DNA from: Eurosta solidaginis
Lineage: Eukaryota; Arthropoda; Insecta; Diptera; Tephritidae
Direction: 5' to 3'
Assembly (NCBI RefSeq): GCF_040869045.1
Contig: NC_090320.1
Coordinates: 250,542,978-250,606,977 of the forward strand
Length of the DNA stretch: 64,000 bases
In this document: positions 34,644-46,994 of the stretch, in pieces
How the letters are laid out: each line of letters opens with the position of its first letter
How positions within the stretch are numbered: position 1 is the first letter of the stretch
Notes under the pieces: generated by a model
What the model saw: the letters and a program-made list of their open reading frames with translations, nothing else
Database searches by the model: none
What the model was told of the DNA's origin: nothing
Made by a program: the position numbers and the translations under genes

Positions 34644-35981
34644 ACGTGATTAAACATAATTGCAAAAAAACATATAAAATTAAAAAAAAAAATTGTCTTT
34701 TAAATTAGGTAGAAATGGCCGATCCGTGAGAACCTCATATGTACTAAAAGAGGTTGTCTTTCAAATTTTTTCAACCACAATACACATGAGATATGTATAT
34801 AACAAAGTACATACATATGCATTTTTATTTTAAAAAAATGTTTATTTAATCAAAAACTTTTTTTGAAGAAAAAATCTTACCAATTTAAAAAAAAATAACT
34901 AAAAATAAAATTTTAGATTAAAAAAATATTTTTACTTAAATCGATTTGTGAACTGTTATAAGTTTTTAATTGAATAATAACTAAAAACATTTTAAACGAT
35001 ATTAAAAATTGTTTGGGAACTAAAAATCTAATCAAAATAAAATATATTTATAAAATAAGTCCCGGAAATTGAATTCGCTATAGAACTAAAGAGCTATTAA
35101 ATGAGTTCAAAAAGTTTTTATTTTAATAAAAAAATTAATTTGAAAATTAAACCGAACAAATAGAAAAACTTCGAGGATCAGTAATTTCTTGCAATTATGC
35201 TATTGTTATATTTCGCAAATGAAATAATAACAAACATTTATAAAAAATTTGTATAACATTATTTTATTTAAGTATTATTGAAAAACGAAGGAAAATACTT
35301 TTAAAATTTCTTTAGCTTTTTCACTCCAAGCACACATAGGCAAAGTTTGGTTCTCGTATTTAAAGCAAAAAAAAACTTATATATTGCCTTCATTTGTTCT
35401 TCAGAACTAAGCATTCGAAAGCTGAGCAAATTTCATCACAAAAAAAAAAAAAAAAACTAATGTAAAATAGTTTTAAAAAATTTATATTTTAAAACTAAAA
35501 AAATTTTTTTATAACAAAACATCAAAGAAAAGCTTAGGTAAAAGGTTTATAAATAACAAGAACCTCTACAAAGCTATTCTAATTTAAGTACAATTTAGAG
35601 CGTTAAGAAATTTGTTTAATATTTAACGGCTATCTTTTGCTTGCATCCGTAGTCAAATTTCACTTTCCATTATTTGAGTTTCTAGCAGCCAGCTCAATTT
35701 TTTTGTTTTAGTTTTTTTTAATGTGTGCCCCTCTCAATTGTTTTCTCATAAACCCCGTGTAACGCTTCACTAGGCTGAGCTGAAGCTTCTAATTGAGGGC
35801 TTACGTCACATTTTAAATACAAATTTAATTAACAACGACAAATTCCATTTGTGACACGAAAAGCTGCTAATCTTAATGCTAAGCGGCTTCAATGAATTAA
35901 CACATTTGAGTTGTAAAAATTTTGTTTGTCATTTCTTTTGTAGTTGTTGTTGTTTCAACAGCACTACAAAAATGTGATTAG

Positions 35982-36865
35982 CAGGGCAACCCAAAATATG
36001 CAATAGCATATTTTTTATATGAACCGTAACTATTAAACCAATCAAATATGCATACATTTCACAAAGAAATATGAAGTTTGAGCTATACTTTATATAGCAT
36101 ATTTTTGCATATTTTACCATAAATGCATAGTTCTGCATATTTTGCAATAAATACTTATTTTTGAGCACATTTTTCAAAAAAAAAAAATTGTATTTGCTGT
36201 TTATTTCTATCATCCAGAGCTAAAATATAAGTTTACGTAATGCAAAAAAAAAAAAGTTTCAAGGTGTATGAAAAAATATTTATAGTAAATTTTTATTCGC
36301 TGAAGCCAACGAAAGTGTTTAGCGTCTTTGACAAAAACAGGACTCAGCCGATGATTTTTCACTTTTACATTTTTAATGAAAAACGTTTGTTCGGCTTGTG
36401 TTTTGGGTTCACTTAATCGATTAGAATTTATTCCATAAAGCAAAGAAGAGTTGCTGTGCCGTTTTATGGTGACTTTTTCTAGAAGTTAGGCGACAGATCC
36501 TATCATCCATGGCGAATAATTATCTTAAGCGCTTTGAGAGTCTGAGGTCTATACTCACATACGACTAAAAAACATAAAAAGAAGTCTAGTTCGGTTAGTG
36601 CAAACCATATGAGAGGAAGCCAGTTTATCCAAATTTATATTCTGTGTTTGTTAACTTCAAATATATTAAACCCGAAGTGACATTTGGCGCCATTTACAAA
36701 AGTATTATCGATTTACAATAGCGTGATTCCTCTTAGTCCACCCGGTACTTCTTTCACGACTTATAAAGACCTTAAATGCATATTTTTAGGCAAACATTTA
36801 GATTTTAAAGGCATTTTAGAAGCGCCTAAATTCAGTATTTTTTTTGCATATTTTGGGTTGCCCTA
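35982..36865. mobile_element. Non-autonomous hAT-type element, 884 bp
   Basis: Terminal inverted repeats CAGGGCAACCCAAAATATGC (left) and the complement of TAGGGCAACCCAAAATATGC (right). Both ends are flanked by a perfect 8-bp target duplication GTGATTAG (35974-35981 and 36866-36873), the hallmark of hAT insertion. The AT-rich interior repeats GCATATTTT motifs near 35995-36150. No transposase-like protein was found. Confidence 0.9.
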
Positions 36866-37255
36866 GTGATTAGTTACATTGGTAAATCCCTCTTTTGTAT
36901 TGTTGTTTACCTCAGTTGTTTATAATTTTATGTTTTTATGTATATTTTTTGCTCCCCACAATAACCTCAGCTATCCTTTCCTAGCTCATTTAATTATATT
37001 TTACTATTAAAAGTAGCAAAGTGACTATTTCTAATTTTAGTTTTGTAATAATTGATTTCGCTAGTAAATACAAAGATATTTATGGGGTAAACAGAGCTTA
37101 GCAGAAATTAATAACTATTCAAGTGATTCGCTAATCAGCACTTTTTCTTCTTTAATATGAAAAACTTTTGCTTAATAAAACCATTTGGCATCCCTTTATC
37201 TCAAATCTCAATCTAGTTTAATTCTCTTACATCTTTATTCACTCTTAACACTTAC

Positions 37256-37561
37256 CTGGATGGCATTCTTTGTATCTTCCAAATGACGTCGCGACCTAAC
37301 TACTGGGTCGACATTTCGGAATTTATCTTCCAAACGGCTAATTGCCTTCTCCCAGTTATGCAAGCTATTTTCAAAATCGTCCCAACGTTCGGCAATACTT
37401 TGTAATGAGTCGCGACGTGTTTCAAGTCCTTTAATCAATTCGTTCCACAAACGATTTAATGCAGCGTTATCTTGTTCAATTAGCTGACGATTACGTGCGT
37501 CTGCTTGACGTATAAGTCCTTGTGCTTGTTGATTTGCGAGTGTGATGTCACTTGTTTGACT
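37256..37561 (-). CDS. Msp300: Msp300 (nesprin-1-like) coding exon, one spectrin repeat
   Basis: A 306-nt, phase 0-0 exon of exactly 102 codons, so it could be skipped without changing frame. The minus-strand acceptor is CTAAACAG before 37561 and the donor is CAG/GTAAGT after 37256. The product begins SQTSDITLANQQAQ, has LWNELIKGLETRRDSL and HNWEKAISRLEDKFRNVD, and ends KNAIQ. Two tryptophan-centred helices with charged heptads mark a spectrin-type repeat. It joins in frame with the large exon 21 kb upstream and the small exon 24 kb downstream. It lies between two inverted copies of a Helentron-like repeat (19384-21326 and 38496-42351). Confidence 0.88.
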
Positions 37562-38164
37562 CTGTTTAGAAGAAGAAGAATTTAGAAAATAACTTAATTA
37601 AAGAGAAACTGGAAGCATATGGTTTGTTCTTAATTGCAATTGTTCAGTAAAAGGTCTTTTAAGAAAAGGAAACAGTAATTTTGAGTTTGAATTGCAGACT
37701 AATAAAAAATAGTAAGAAACCAAACATTATATATGTACCTAGTTGTGATTTATATGACAAGAATCGAACACAAGCCTAAATTATGTATGGAGCGATAGTG
37801 TTGGCAAATGCGGTTTTGTTTTTAGGAGAAACTGGATTTTTGATGTCGCAGTAAGCTGCGACTGAGTCAGCTATGTGAACGTGGCACAAATCAAGGTTAC
37901 GTTGAACTGTCCGGTTAATAAAGATCCAACACAAATACATGACCCATTGATTTACATTATCGCAGATAACTCTTCTTTTCATAAGAGGAGTTTGGTCATA
38001 AAGCTTTGCTGTGAACTTTCCTTTTCTAGCTGCACTGTTTTAAGTTAGAAGGAACGGGGCGACGCCCGTTAAAATAAAATTTTACTTTTGTAGGATTTAA
38101 TTTGTGTAAAGTGTCGAAGGTTATGTGTATGTCGTACGACGTTAGACAAACAAAGTTACAATTT

Positions 38165-38380
38165 TCATTAAAATGAGAGGACTTTAAGACTCATGGCGGG
38201 TACTCCGAGTGGACCTTGCCTTCTGGCGTCGCATGCATTTAAATTAGGCTTCGGCAGTATAGAAGATGTAAGAAGTGTGGATTGGTCGGTAAACGAACTT
38301 ATTGTAACACTATCGACTCAATCAGTCTATGTAAGCTCCTCACGGACCGGGCCGGCCAATCCAACCTAACCTATGTTTAA
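38165..38380 (+). pseudogene. LINE ORF2 C-terminal fragment
   Basis: Plus-strand reading gives a GPCLLASHAFKLGF stretch and a GCAAGAAGTGTGG-type cysteine pair. This parallels GHCLLASHAFKLGLVSD and CRKCG in the I/LOA/R1-type LINE. It ends CCAATCCAACCTAACCTA, like the LINE 3' end at 4710-4730. Short and degenerate. Confidence 0.6.
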
Positions 38381-38495
38381 GAATTTATACCGAATCGCGA
38401 TTATCAAAAATTATGTTCTAATGAAATACCACGCAATCAAATTGATCACGACGCGGTCGATACAAAAGTTTGCCGTTTATTATATTTTTTATTTT

Positions 38496-41400
38496 TATAC
38501 TCAGTTGAGCAGAGCTCACAGAGTATATTAACTTTGATTGGATAACGGTTGGTTGTACAGGTATAAAGGAATTGAGATAGATATATACTTCCATATTCAA
38601 AATCATCAGTATCGAACAAAAATTCGATTGAGCCATGTCCGTCCGTCCGTTAACACGATAACTTGAGTAAATTTTGAGGTATCTTGATGAAATTTGGTAC
38701 GTAGGTTCCTGGGCACTCATCTCAGATCGCTATTTAAAATGAACGATATCGGACAATAACCACGCCCAGTTTTTCGATATCGAAAATTTCGAAAAATCGA
38801 AAAAGTGCGATAATTCATTAACAAATACGGATTAAGCGATGAAACTTGGTAGGTGAGTTGAACTTATGACGCAGAATAGAAAATTAGTACAATTTTGGAC
38901 AATGGGCGTGGCACCGCCCACTTTTAAAAGAAGGTAATTTAGAAGTTTTGCTAGCTGTAAGTTGGCAGTCGTTGAAGATATCATGATGCAATTTGGCAGG
39001 AACGTTACTCTTATTACATATGTCTGCTTAATAAAAATTAGCAAAATCGGAGAACGACCACTTTTTAAAAAAATTTTTTTTTAAATTCAAATTTTAAAAG
39101 AAAAGTTAATATCTTTACAGTATATAAGTAAATTATGTCAACATTCAACTCCAGTAATGATATGTTGCAACAAAATACAAAAATAAAAGAAAATTTCAAA
39201 ATGGGCGTGGCTTCGCCCTTTTTCATTTAATTTGTCTAGGATACTTTTAATGCCATAAGTCGAACAAAAATTTACCAATCCTTGTGAAATTTGGTAGGGG
39301 CTTAGATTCAAGGACGATAACTGTTTTATGTGAAAAGGGGCGAAATCGGTTGAAGCCACGCCCAGTTCTATACACAGTCGACCGCCTGTCCTTCCGCTCG
39401 GCCGTTAACACGATAACTTGAGCAAAAGTTGATATATCTTTACTAAACTCAGTTCACGTACTTATCTGAACTCACTTTGTATTGGTGTAAAAAATGGCCG
39501 AAATCCGACTATGACCACGCCCACTTTTTCGATATCGAAAATTACGAAAAATGAAAAAAATTCCATATACCAAATACGAAAAAAGGGATGAAACATGGTA
39601 ATTGTATTGGTCTATTGACGCAAAATATAACTTTAGAAAAAACTTGGTAAAATGGGTGTGACACCTACCATATTAGGTAGAAGAAAATGAAAAAGTTTTG
39701 CAGGGCGAAATCAAAAGCCCTTGGAATCTTGGAAGGAATACTGTTCGTGGTATTACATATATAAATAAATTAGCGGTACCCGACAGATGATGTTCTGGAT
39801 CACCCTGGTCCACATTTTGGTCGATATCTCGAAAACGCCTTCACATATACAACTAAGGGCCACTCCCTTTTAAAATCCTCATTAATACCTTTACCCATAT
39901 CGTACAAACACATTCTAGAGTCACCCCTGGTCCACGTTTATGGCGATATCTCGAAAAAGCGTCCACATATAGAACTAAGGCCCACTCCTTTTTAAAATAC
40001 TCATTAACACCTTTCATTTGATACCCATATCGTACAAAAAAATTCTAGAGTCACCCCTGGCCCACCTTTATGGCGATATCTCGAAAAGGCATTCACCTAT
40101 AGAACTAAGGCCCACTCCCTTTTAAAATACTCATTAACACCTTTCATTTGATACCCATATCGTACAAACAAATTCTAGAGTCACCACTGGTCCACCTTTA
40201 TGGCGATATCTTGAAAAGGCGTCCACCTATAGAACTAAGGCCCACGCACTGTTAAAATAGTAATTAACACCTTTCATTTGATACCCATATCGTACAAACA
40301 AATTTTAGAGTCACCCCTGGTCCACCTTTATGGCGATATCTCGAAAAGGCGTCCACCTATAGAACTAAGGCCCATGCCCTTTTAAAATACTCATTAACAC
40401 CTTTCATTTGATACCCATATTGTACAAACGCATTCTAGAGTCACCCCTGGTCCACGTTTATGGCGATATCCCGAAAAGGCGTCCACCCACAGAACTAAGG
40501 CCCACTCCCTTTTAAAATACTCATTAACACCTTTCATTTGATACCCATATAGTACAAACAAATTCTAGAGTCACCCCTGGTCCACTTTTATAACTATATT
40601 CCGAAAAGGCGTCCACCTATAGAACTAAGGCCCACGCCCTCTTAAAATACTCATTAACACCTTTCATTTGATACTCATATCGTACAAACAAATTCTAGAG
40701 TCCCCCCTAGTCCATCTTTATGGCGATATCTCGAAAAGGCGTCCACATATAGAACTAAGGCCTACGCCCTTTTAAAATACTCATTAGCACCTTTCATTTG
40801 ATACCCATATTGTACAAACGCATTCTAGAGTCACCCCTGGTCCACGTTTATGGCGATATCCCGAAAAGGCGTCCACCCATAGAACTAAGGCCCACTCCCT
40901 TTTAAAATAATCATTAACACCTTTCATTTGATACCCATATAGTACAAACAAATTCTAGAGTCGCCCCTGGTTCCACATTTATGGCGATATCTCGAAAAGG
41001 CGTCCACATATAGAACTAAGGCCCACGCCCTCTTAAAATACTCATTAACACCTTTCATTTGATACTCATATCGTACAAACAAATTCTAGAGTCACCCCTG
41101 GTCCATCTTTATGGCGATATCTCGAAAAGGCGTCCATCTATAGAACTTAGGTCCACGCCCTTTTAAAATAGTCATTAATACCTTTCATTTGATACCCATA
41201 TCGTACAAAATAAATTCTAGAGTCCACCTTTATGGCGATATCTCGAAAAGGCGACTACCTATACAACTACCACCACTCCCTTTTAAAACCCTCATTAATA
41301 CCTTTAATTTGATACCCATATCGTACAAACACATTCTAGAGTCAACCCTGTTCCACCTTTATGGCGATATTTCGAAACGGCATCCACCTATAGAACTAAG

Positions 41401-42351
41401 GCCCACTCCCTTTTAAAATACTCATTAACACCATTCGTTTGATGCCCATATTGTACAAACAAATTCTAGGGTCACCCCTGTTCCACCTTTGTGGCGATAT
41501 CTCGAAACGGCGGCCACCTATGGAACTAAGGATTACTCCCTTTTAATATACTCATTAACACCTTTAATTTGATACCCATATCGTACAAACGCATTCTAGA
41601 GTCAACCCTGATCCACCTTTATGGCTATATCCCTAAATAGTGTCCACCTATAGAACTATGGCCCACTCCCCCATAAAATACTCATTAATACCTTTCATTT
41701 GATACCCATATCGTACAAAATAAATTCTAGATTCCACCTTTATGGCGATATCTCGAAAAGGCGACTACCTATACAACTACCACCACTCCCTTTTAAAACC
41801 CTCATTAATACCTTTAATTTGATACCCATATCGTACAAACACATTCTAGAGTCAACCCTGTTCCACCTTTATGGCGATATTTCGAAACGGCATCCACCTA
41901 TAGAACTAAGGCCCACTCCCTTTTAAAATACTCATTAACACCATTCGTTTGATGCCTATATTGTACAAACAAATTCTAGGGTCACCCCTGTTCCACCTTT
42001 GTGGCGATATCTCGAAACGGCGTCCACCTATGGAACTAAGGATTACTCCCTTTTAAAATACTCATTAACACCTTTAATTTGATACCCATATCGTACAAAC
42101 GCATTCTAGAGTCAACCCTGATCCACCTTTATGGCTATGTCCCTAAATAGTGTCCACCTATAGAACTATGGCCCACTCCCTCATAAAATACTCTTTAATG
42201 CCTTTCATTTGATACACATGTCATACAAACACATTCCAGGATTTCCCTCGGTTCATTTTCCTACATGGTTATTTTCCCTTATGTTGTCACCATAGCTCTC
42301 AACTGAGTATGTAATGTTCGGTTACACCCGAACTTAACCTTCCTTACTTGT
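38496..42351 (-). mobile_element. Helentron-like repeat, copy B, with expanded minisatellite
   Basis: Reads on the minus strand from ACAAGTAAGGAAGGTTAAGT at 42351 to CTCAACTGAGTATAAAAAT at about 38498. Module order is as in copy A, but the 130-bp array is expanded to 19 units (about 39800-42290). Non-coding. It is inverted relative to copy A, 17 kb away, with an Msp300 exon between them. Confidence 0.7.
39800..42290 (-). repeat. 130-bp minisatellite, 19 units, with higher-order repeats
   Basis: The landmark ATTAA(C/T) falls at 39881, 40003, 40133, 40263, 40393, 40523, 40653, 40783, 40913, 41044, 41174, 41294, 41424, 41554, 41684, 41804, 41934, 42064 and 42194. Steps are therefore 130 bp, with occasional 120-122. 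Unit core: CTTTCATTTGATACCCATAT, then GTACAAACA, CTAGAGTCACCCCTGG and GGCGATATCTCGAAAAGGCG. Two levels of block duplication are visible (390 bp and 510 bp). Confidence 0.92.
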
Positions 42352-42750
42352 TTTTGTTTAAGCTTTTTCTATATCGAGTGAGCAGTTTATATTTCAACTT
42401 CGGTAAATATGCATTGGCCATCGTTGTTTTCGAAATAGGAATTTTTTATTATTAAACTTTTTTTGGCCATATATTGATGCAATACATATCAGCATACAAG
42501 GCGATCAATTCGAAATGCTTAAAATTAACTAAAATATCACATTTGTTATTGGAAACATTCATTTGTTGTTATTTTTCAGAAAAAACACGTGTTTCATTAT
42601 TTTGACCAAAGAACAACATACTAAAAGTTCTGTTAGTATCTACGGGAATAATTTTTCACAAACCACTTCTTCCAAAATCAAATCTCGTTTACATTTGCCT
42701 CAAAAGCTGAAGATAAAAATAGTTTCTGATTGAATTAATTAATTTAAATG

Positions 42751-42806
42751 TATGAAAACATTTATTTGAAGCAATTTTTAATGTATAATTTATTTAATAA
42801 TTTGGG
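42751..42806. repeat. Fragment of the 34-kb tRNA-like repeat family
   Basis: GAAAACATTTATTTGAAGCA then TTATTTAATAATTTGGG matches 34565-34621 with only a few differences. Confidence 0.6.
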
Positions 42807-42968
42807 ACCATGATATGAATGTTAGAGATTCATACTTTTGGAGATTTGAGTTCAATACTCAGCTCCCGAGAAGCTAGCTGATGAAGAAGTGAAATTCAGA
42901 AACATGTCCTAGTAACTATCTCCGTTTGTAAACTTTGCAAATTTTTCTCTAATATCAATAACAAAAAC

Positions 42969-43070
42969 GAACGATTTTCCGTCATCCCTTATCAAATTTG
43001 ATTTCGAAATAAACCGGTTTCGGCGTTGTGCCATCATCAGTGCCGATTTTCGTTCCCTGGAAAATCGTTC
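42969..43070 (-). ncRNA. Possible hammerhead-like motif of a Penelope-type repeat
   Basis: On the minus strand CTGATGA (43034-43040) is followed by TGGCACAACGCC, which can form a GGC/GCC stem, then GAAAC and the self-complementary ACCGGT. A perfect 12-bp inverted pair (42969-42980 GAACGATTTTCC; 43059-43070) encloses the core. Penelope-like elements are known to carry minimal hammerheads with this CTGATGA...GAAAC order. Stem I next to the core pairs poorly, so activity is doubtful. Confidence 0.35.
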
Positions 43071-43327
43071 CAATATACAAAAATTTATCTACCCTGTCGG
43101 AAAAACAACAAAACAAAATTGTATAAAGCAATATGAGCATGTCTCGCTAATTAAATACAGGTAAGAATTTCGTTGAAGTAAATTGAAAATTGTATGTGTA
43201 TAAAAGCGTGGCAAATATTGTGGGCAGTCTTGTGAATGTTTACCTCAGTGAAAAACCAAAGCACCAAAATTTTATGCTACTGCCTAAAAAGGACCAAAAT
43301 TGAAATAAAATAATAAAACAAAAAATT

Positions 43328-43690
43328 TAGTTAAACGTTTTTATTGAAAACAATAATTACGTGAAGTAATAATAACACGAAAAGGTAGAAAATAATTAGG
43401 TTGGTCCTAGGTACTAGTCATCACACTCCTTATCAATCTAGCGCGTTGATCAGACAATTAAATAAAAGCGTTGGGCGCGTGAAATTTCTAAAAATGTGAG
43501 GCGTAGCATAGCCTTATTAATGTTCAGTTGCTCTTATATATGACTATCAGAAATTGATTGATGAGGAGTGTGATGGCTATTATAATTATTTTCTAGCTTT
43601 TAGTATTATTATTACTTAAGGTAAGTATTGTTTTCAATAAAACCGCCTGTCAAGTCAAACTAAATAAAACCGTTTAAAAACAGGACCAGC
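43328..43690. mobile_element. Foldback element with about 110-bp arms
   Basis: Left arm blocks TTTTTATTGAAAACAATA, AAGTAATAATAA, TAGAAAATAATTA and CATCACACTCCTTATCAATC have complements in reverse order at 43545-43660. The right arm carries an extra 27-bp stretch with a second AAATAAAACCG. There is no coding sequence. Ends lie near TTAAACG (left) and CCGTTTAAA (right). Confidence 0.6.
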
Positions 43691-43779
43691 GGACTTAATG
43701 GGGTCGGAAGGGAGCATTTTTGGTTCAAATGGACCAAAGTGGCAACAGTGGTGAGAGATAATTTTGCCAAAGACGCAAC

Positions 43780-44370
43780 CAGGCATGCTTAACCAACGAA
43801 ACGATATCATTTCGTTACGATAATCAACGTTAATAAACGAAACGAAGTCATTTCGTTTCGTTTATTAACGTTAAGATCGTCAAATTAACGAAATGATTTC
43901 GTTTCGTTTTCTGCCATATCAAAACGAAATCAAATCGTTTATGTTGATTATTAATTTCAAACTATGCTGGCAAAGCTGATTGATGGCGGAGTCATTAAAG
44001 GTGAAAGCATTATCCAAGCTGATTGCAACTTTTCTCATGAATTTTGACAGTACGAACATTTCTCAGAGTATTTTTGACATTACTACCAACGAATTACACA
44101 AACAAATTACATAGAGTTTGTGTGTGTATGTGCGCTCGTTGTTGCCACCTTACGGCTTCACCATGGCTATAGCATTGCCAGCACAATTCAAACATAAAGT
44201 ATCACGTTTTCGTTAACGCTTTTAACGTTAACGAAAGCTTTTCGTTTCGGTTAAAAACGAGATACAATTTATCTTGATAATTTCTTTATCGATAATATTT
44301 CGAAGTGTTTCAACGGAAACGGTGGAAATTTTTTGATAAACGATTAGCTTAACGTTAAGGTGCATCCCTG
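43780..44370. mobile_element. Non-autonomous hAT-type element, 591 bp
   Basis: Termini CAGGCATGC..TTAAC and the complement of CAGGGATGCACCTTAAC, flanked by a perfect 8-bp target duplication GACGCAAC (43772-43779 and 44371-44378). The interior is dominated by AACGAAA and TTAACGTT motifs on both strands. No transposase. Confidence 0.9.
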
Positions 44371-45785
44371 GACGCAACTCATTTGCGGCATGTGGGCACA
44401 TTATCTGCAACCAAAATCGTTGCCAGTGCGTGCCACGCAATTGAAACTCAAAAGGTTTTCTGCTCACTTGTAGGCGGTAGATATTGTTTGGCAGACATAG
44501 CCAGAAGCTGTGCGGATACTATACAAAAAATTACAATAACAAAATTTGTAAAAAGTGCCTCAGATGACGTTGGCGATGCTCACCGTATGCGAAATTTCGA
44601 TTGTACTTTTAAAAGCAATACAAATAATATTTTTTTATTGCTTTTTTGAATGCCTTTTCACAATTTATTTGCAGAATTTTTACTTTGGTAAAAAACACGT
44701 TTCACAATCGGTATTTGCTTACTTGCTACCAGTACAAAAAAAAATACAAAATAAAATTATTCTGTACTTATTCATCAATATTTCTTGAACGGATTTGTAT
44801 TTAGGTGTGTATGCATGTAAAATATATATTTTTATGGCGACCAGTACGGCGACAGCGTTTTCAAATTGGCGACATGATTGCACAGTTGCTTGTTTTTTTT
44901 TTTTTTTTTTTTGTTTTTTGCTTATATAAAAATATGAATAGTTATGATTTGCTGCTTTGTTTCTTAGTTTAGAGCTGCTTCAGCTTTTAACAATTTTAAT
45001 TTTTTTATTCCAGCTTTCACATGAAATTTTTACTTCATGACAACGTACATATGTATGTTCTTTAATCCTTTGGTTGTTTATTTTTTCCAAAATCTTGCTG
45101 ACGACACAGCACTCACACTTCTCGATTCTTTAGAGGAATTCAAAAATTCACACACGTTATACCGACGAAGTCTCAACTGGAAATGATTTCATGTGCCGCT
45201 CAAAAAATTGCTACAACTTGAAGCGTCACTACGGATGTAAATAAATATACATATTACCGCATACAAGCTTACTAGCGTTGTTGTATTTTTAGTTTATTTG
45301 CAAATGAGCGAGGTACGTACAACAACAATAACAGCGTACAGATATATTAAACTTCTACACTTTTTTTTTCAAAAAAGCTTCTGATGATAAGCTTAGAGCA
45401 AAGGCGAATTAACAAAAATGCCGGTGTTCTAGCACAAATTTTCAAAGCAGGCTTTAATATTTAAATTTAATTTTTTTTCTTAAAATATTTCCACAGCAGT
45501 CTTAAAATATATTATCTTTTAAACCTGCCGAATTTAATAAAAAAAATTAAGATTTACATGAGCTGGACCAAATTTAAAATGGCTCCTCAAAAAACAACGA
45601 TTTTTATACCCAGCTGTACCTGTACACAGGGTATTATAAATTTGATTCGATAACGGTTGTAAAGGTATAAAGGAATCGAGATAGATATAGACTTCCATAT
45701 ATCAAAATCATCAGTATCGAAAAAAAATTTGATTGAGCCATGTCCGTCCGTCCGTCTGTCCGTTAATACGATAACTTGAGTAATA

Positions 45786-46338
45786 CTGTTTTCACACAGA
45801 AACTTAATGATCTCATTTCACCTTCTAATCAAATACTAAATTTTTGCTTTCACACAGAAGTAACTGCTCGATTAGTATGAAGGATGAAATGTCAAGCGAA
45901 TAAAATGGCAATACTGTATCATGGCGGAACGATACAAGGTGGCAGCATGGTGACATACCTACAAACATAAAAAAAATTCCATGTACTTGTAAATTCGATG
46001 GACAAATGTCAAAATCGTACTGCGCCGGTAGTTGATGTATCAAATCAAATAAAAAAGGTTATAATCAGCTGTTCGATGCGGCCACCTTGTATCGTTCCGC
46101 CATGCAGACAATGACATTTACTTTGACAAATGACATTTTTAAGCACTAAACACACCAAAAACTAAGAAGCGGAACGCTGCCAACAGAGTTGCATTGTGCT
46201 TTTGACTTCATTAGGCATTCGATTAGCTACTAATGAAATAATTATAGATTCGTATTTTGTAGGGAAGATTGAGCTCAATAAGCGTCTTAATGTAGAAAAC
46301 TGCCTTTATTATTCAATAAGCCGTCTGTGTGAAAACAG
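45786..46338. mobile_element. TA-flanked MITE, CTGTTTTCACACAG termini
   Basis: 553 bp with 15-bp perfect terminal inverted repeats CTGTTTTCACACAGA, both abutting TA (45784-45785, 46339-46340). A second internal TTTCACACAGA lies near 45855. An hAT MITE is inserted within it. A fragment of the same family is at 13676-13797. Confidence 0.8.
45920..46104. mobile_element. hAT MITE (CATGGCGGAACGATACAAGG), copy 1, nested
   Basis: A 185-bp element with TIRs CATGGCGGAACGATACAAGG and their complement. The internal order matches copies 2 and 3. The 8-bp flanks TACTGTAT and CAGACAAT do not match, so the target duplication has decayed or the insertion has been rearranged. Confidence 0.75.
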
Positions 46339-46994
46339 TATAAGTATTGAGATATCTTCACCAAATTGGTATTGAAAATGAACGAAATCGCATGATAACC
46401 ACGCCCACTTTTTATATATATAACATTTTGGAAAACACAAAAAAACTGATTATTTAGTATTTAATACACCTAGAATGTTGAAATTTGACGTGTGGGCTGA
46501 TAATGAGACTCTTGATAAAAAATTTTTTTGAATGGGCGTGGCACCGCCCACTTGTGCTAAAATAAATTTTACAAATATTATTAAACATAAATCAAAAATC
46601 GGTAAACCTATCGTAACAAAATTCGGCAGAGAGGTTGCCTTTACTATAAGGAATGCTTCGAAGAAAAATTATTGAAATCGGTTAAGGACTACGCCTAATC
46701 TATATATATAAAAAGAAGTGTACATTTTGATTGTCACTCCATAACTCGAGAACGGATAGAAATATTGCCATGAAATTTTTAGGAAAGATACCGGAAGGAG
46801 AGGTGATGGTTAGTTGATTTTGGAATCAAAAATCGGTTTAGCCATATATATATACATACATATAAATCAAATTCTGTGTGTGTGTATGTTCGCTATGGAA
46901 ACGTATTTCCCACACATCAATCATCACCAAATTTTGGTTATGGGTTCCTTCGATCAACGGGAAGGTTTTAGGCTAAAAATAATTTCGATATATA

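Larger units (their letters stand above)
12900..37255 (-). other. Msp300 intron, 24.4 kb, repeat-filled
   Basis: Phase 0 intron from donor GT at 37254-37255 to acceptor AG at 12900-12901. It contains a nearly complete LINE, a Jockey LINE, SINEs, hAT elements, minisatellites and one Helentron-like copy. Stretches with nothing I could support beyond AT-rich DNA: 12901-13675, 13800-14330, 16740-17600, 18851-19383, 21890-22850 (degenerate GATTGCAATC-like motifs around 22340-22700), 31620-33435, 34645-35970 and 36874-37250. Confidence 0.85.

Noticed and set aside
41189..41926. Two nearly identical 75-codon ORFs, 510 bp apart
   Set aside because: They are readings through the minisatellite higher-order repeat, not genes.
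39800..42290. CRISPR-like array
   Set aside because: Regular 130-bp repeats have no variable spacers, and the host is a eukaryote; this is a minisatellite.
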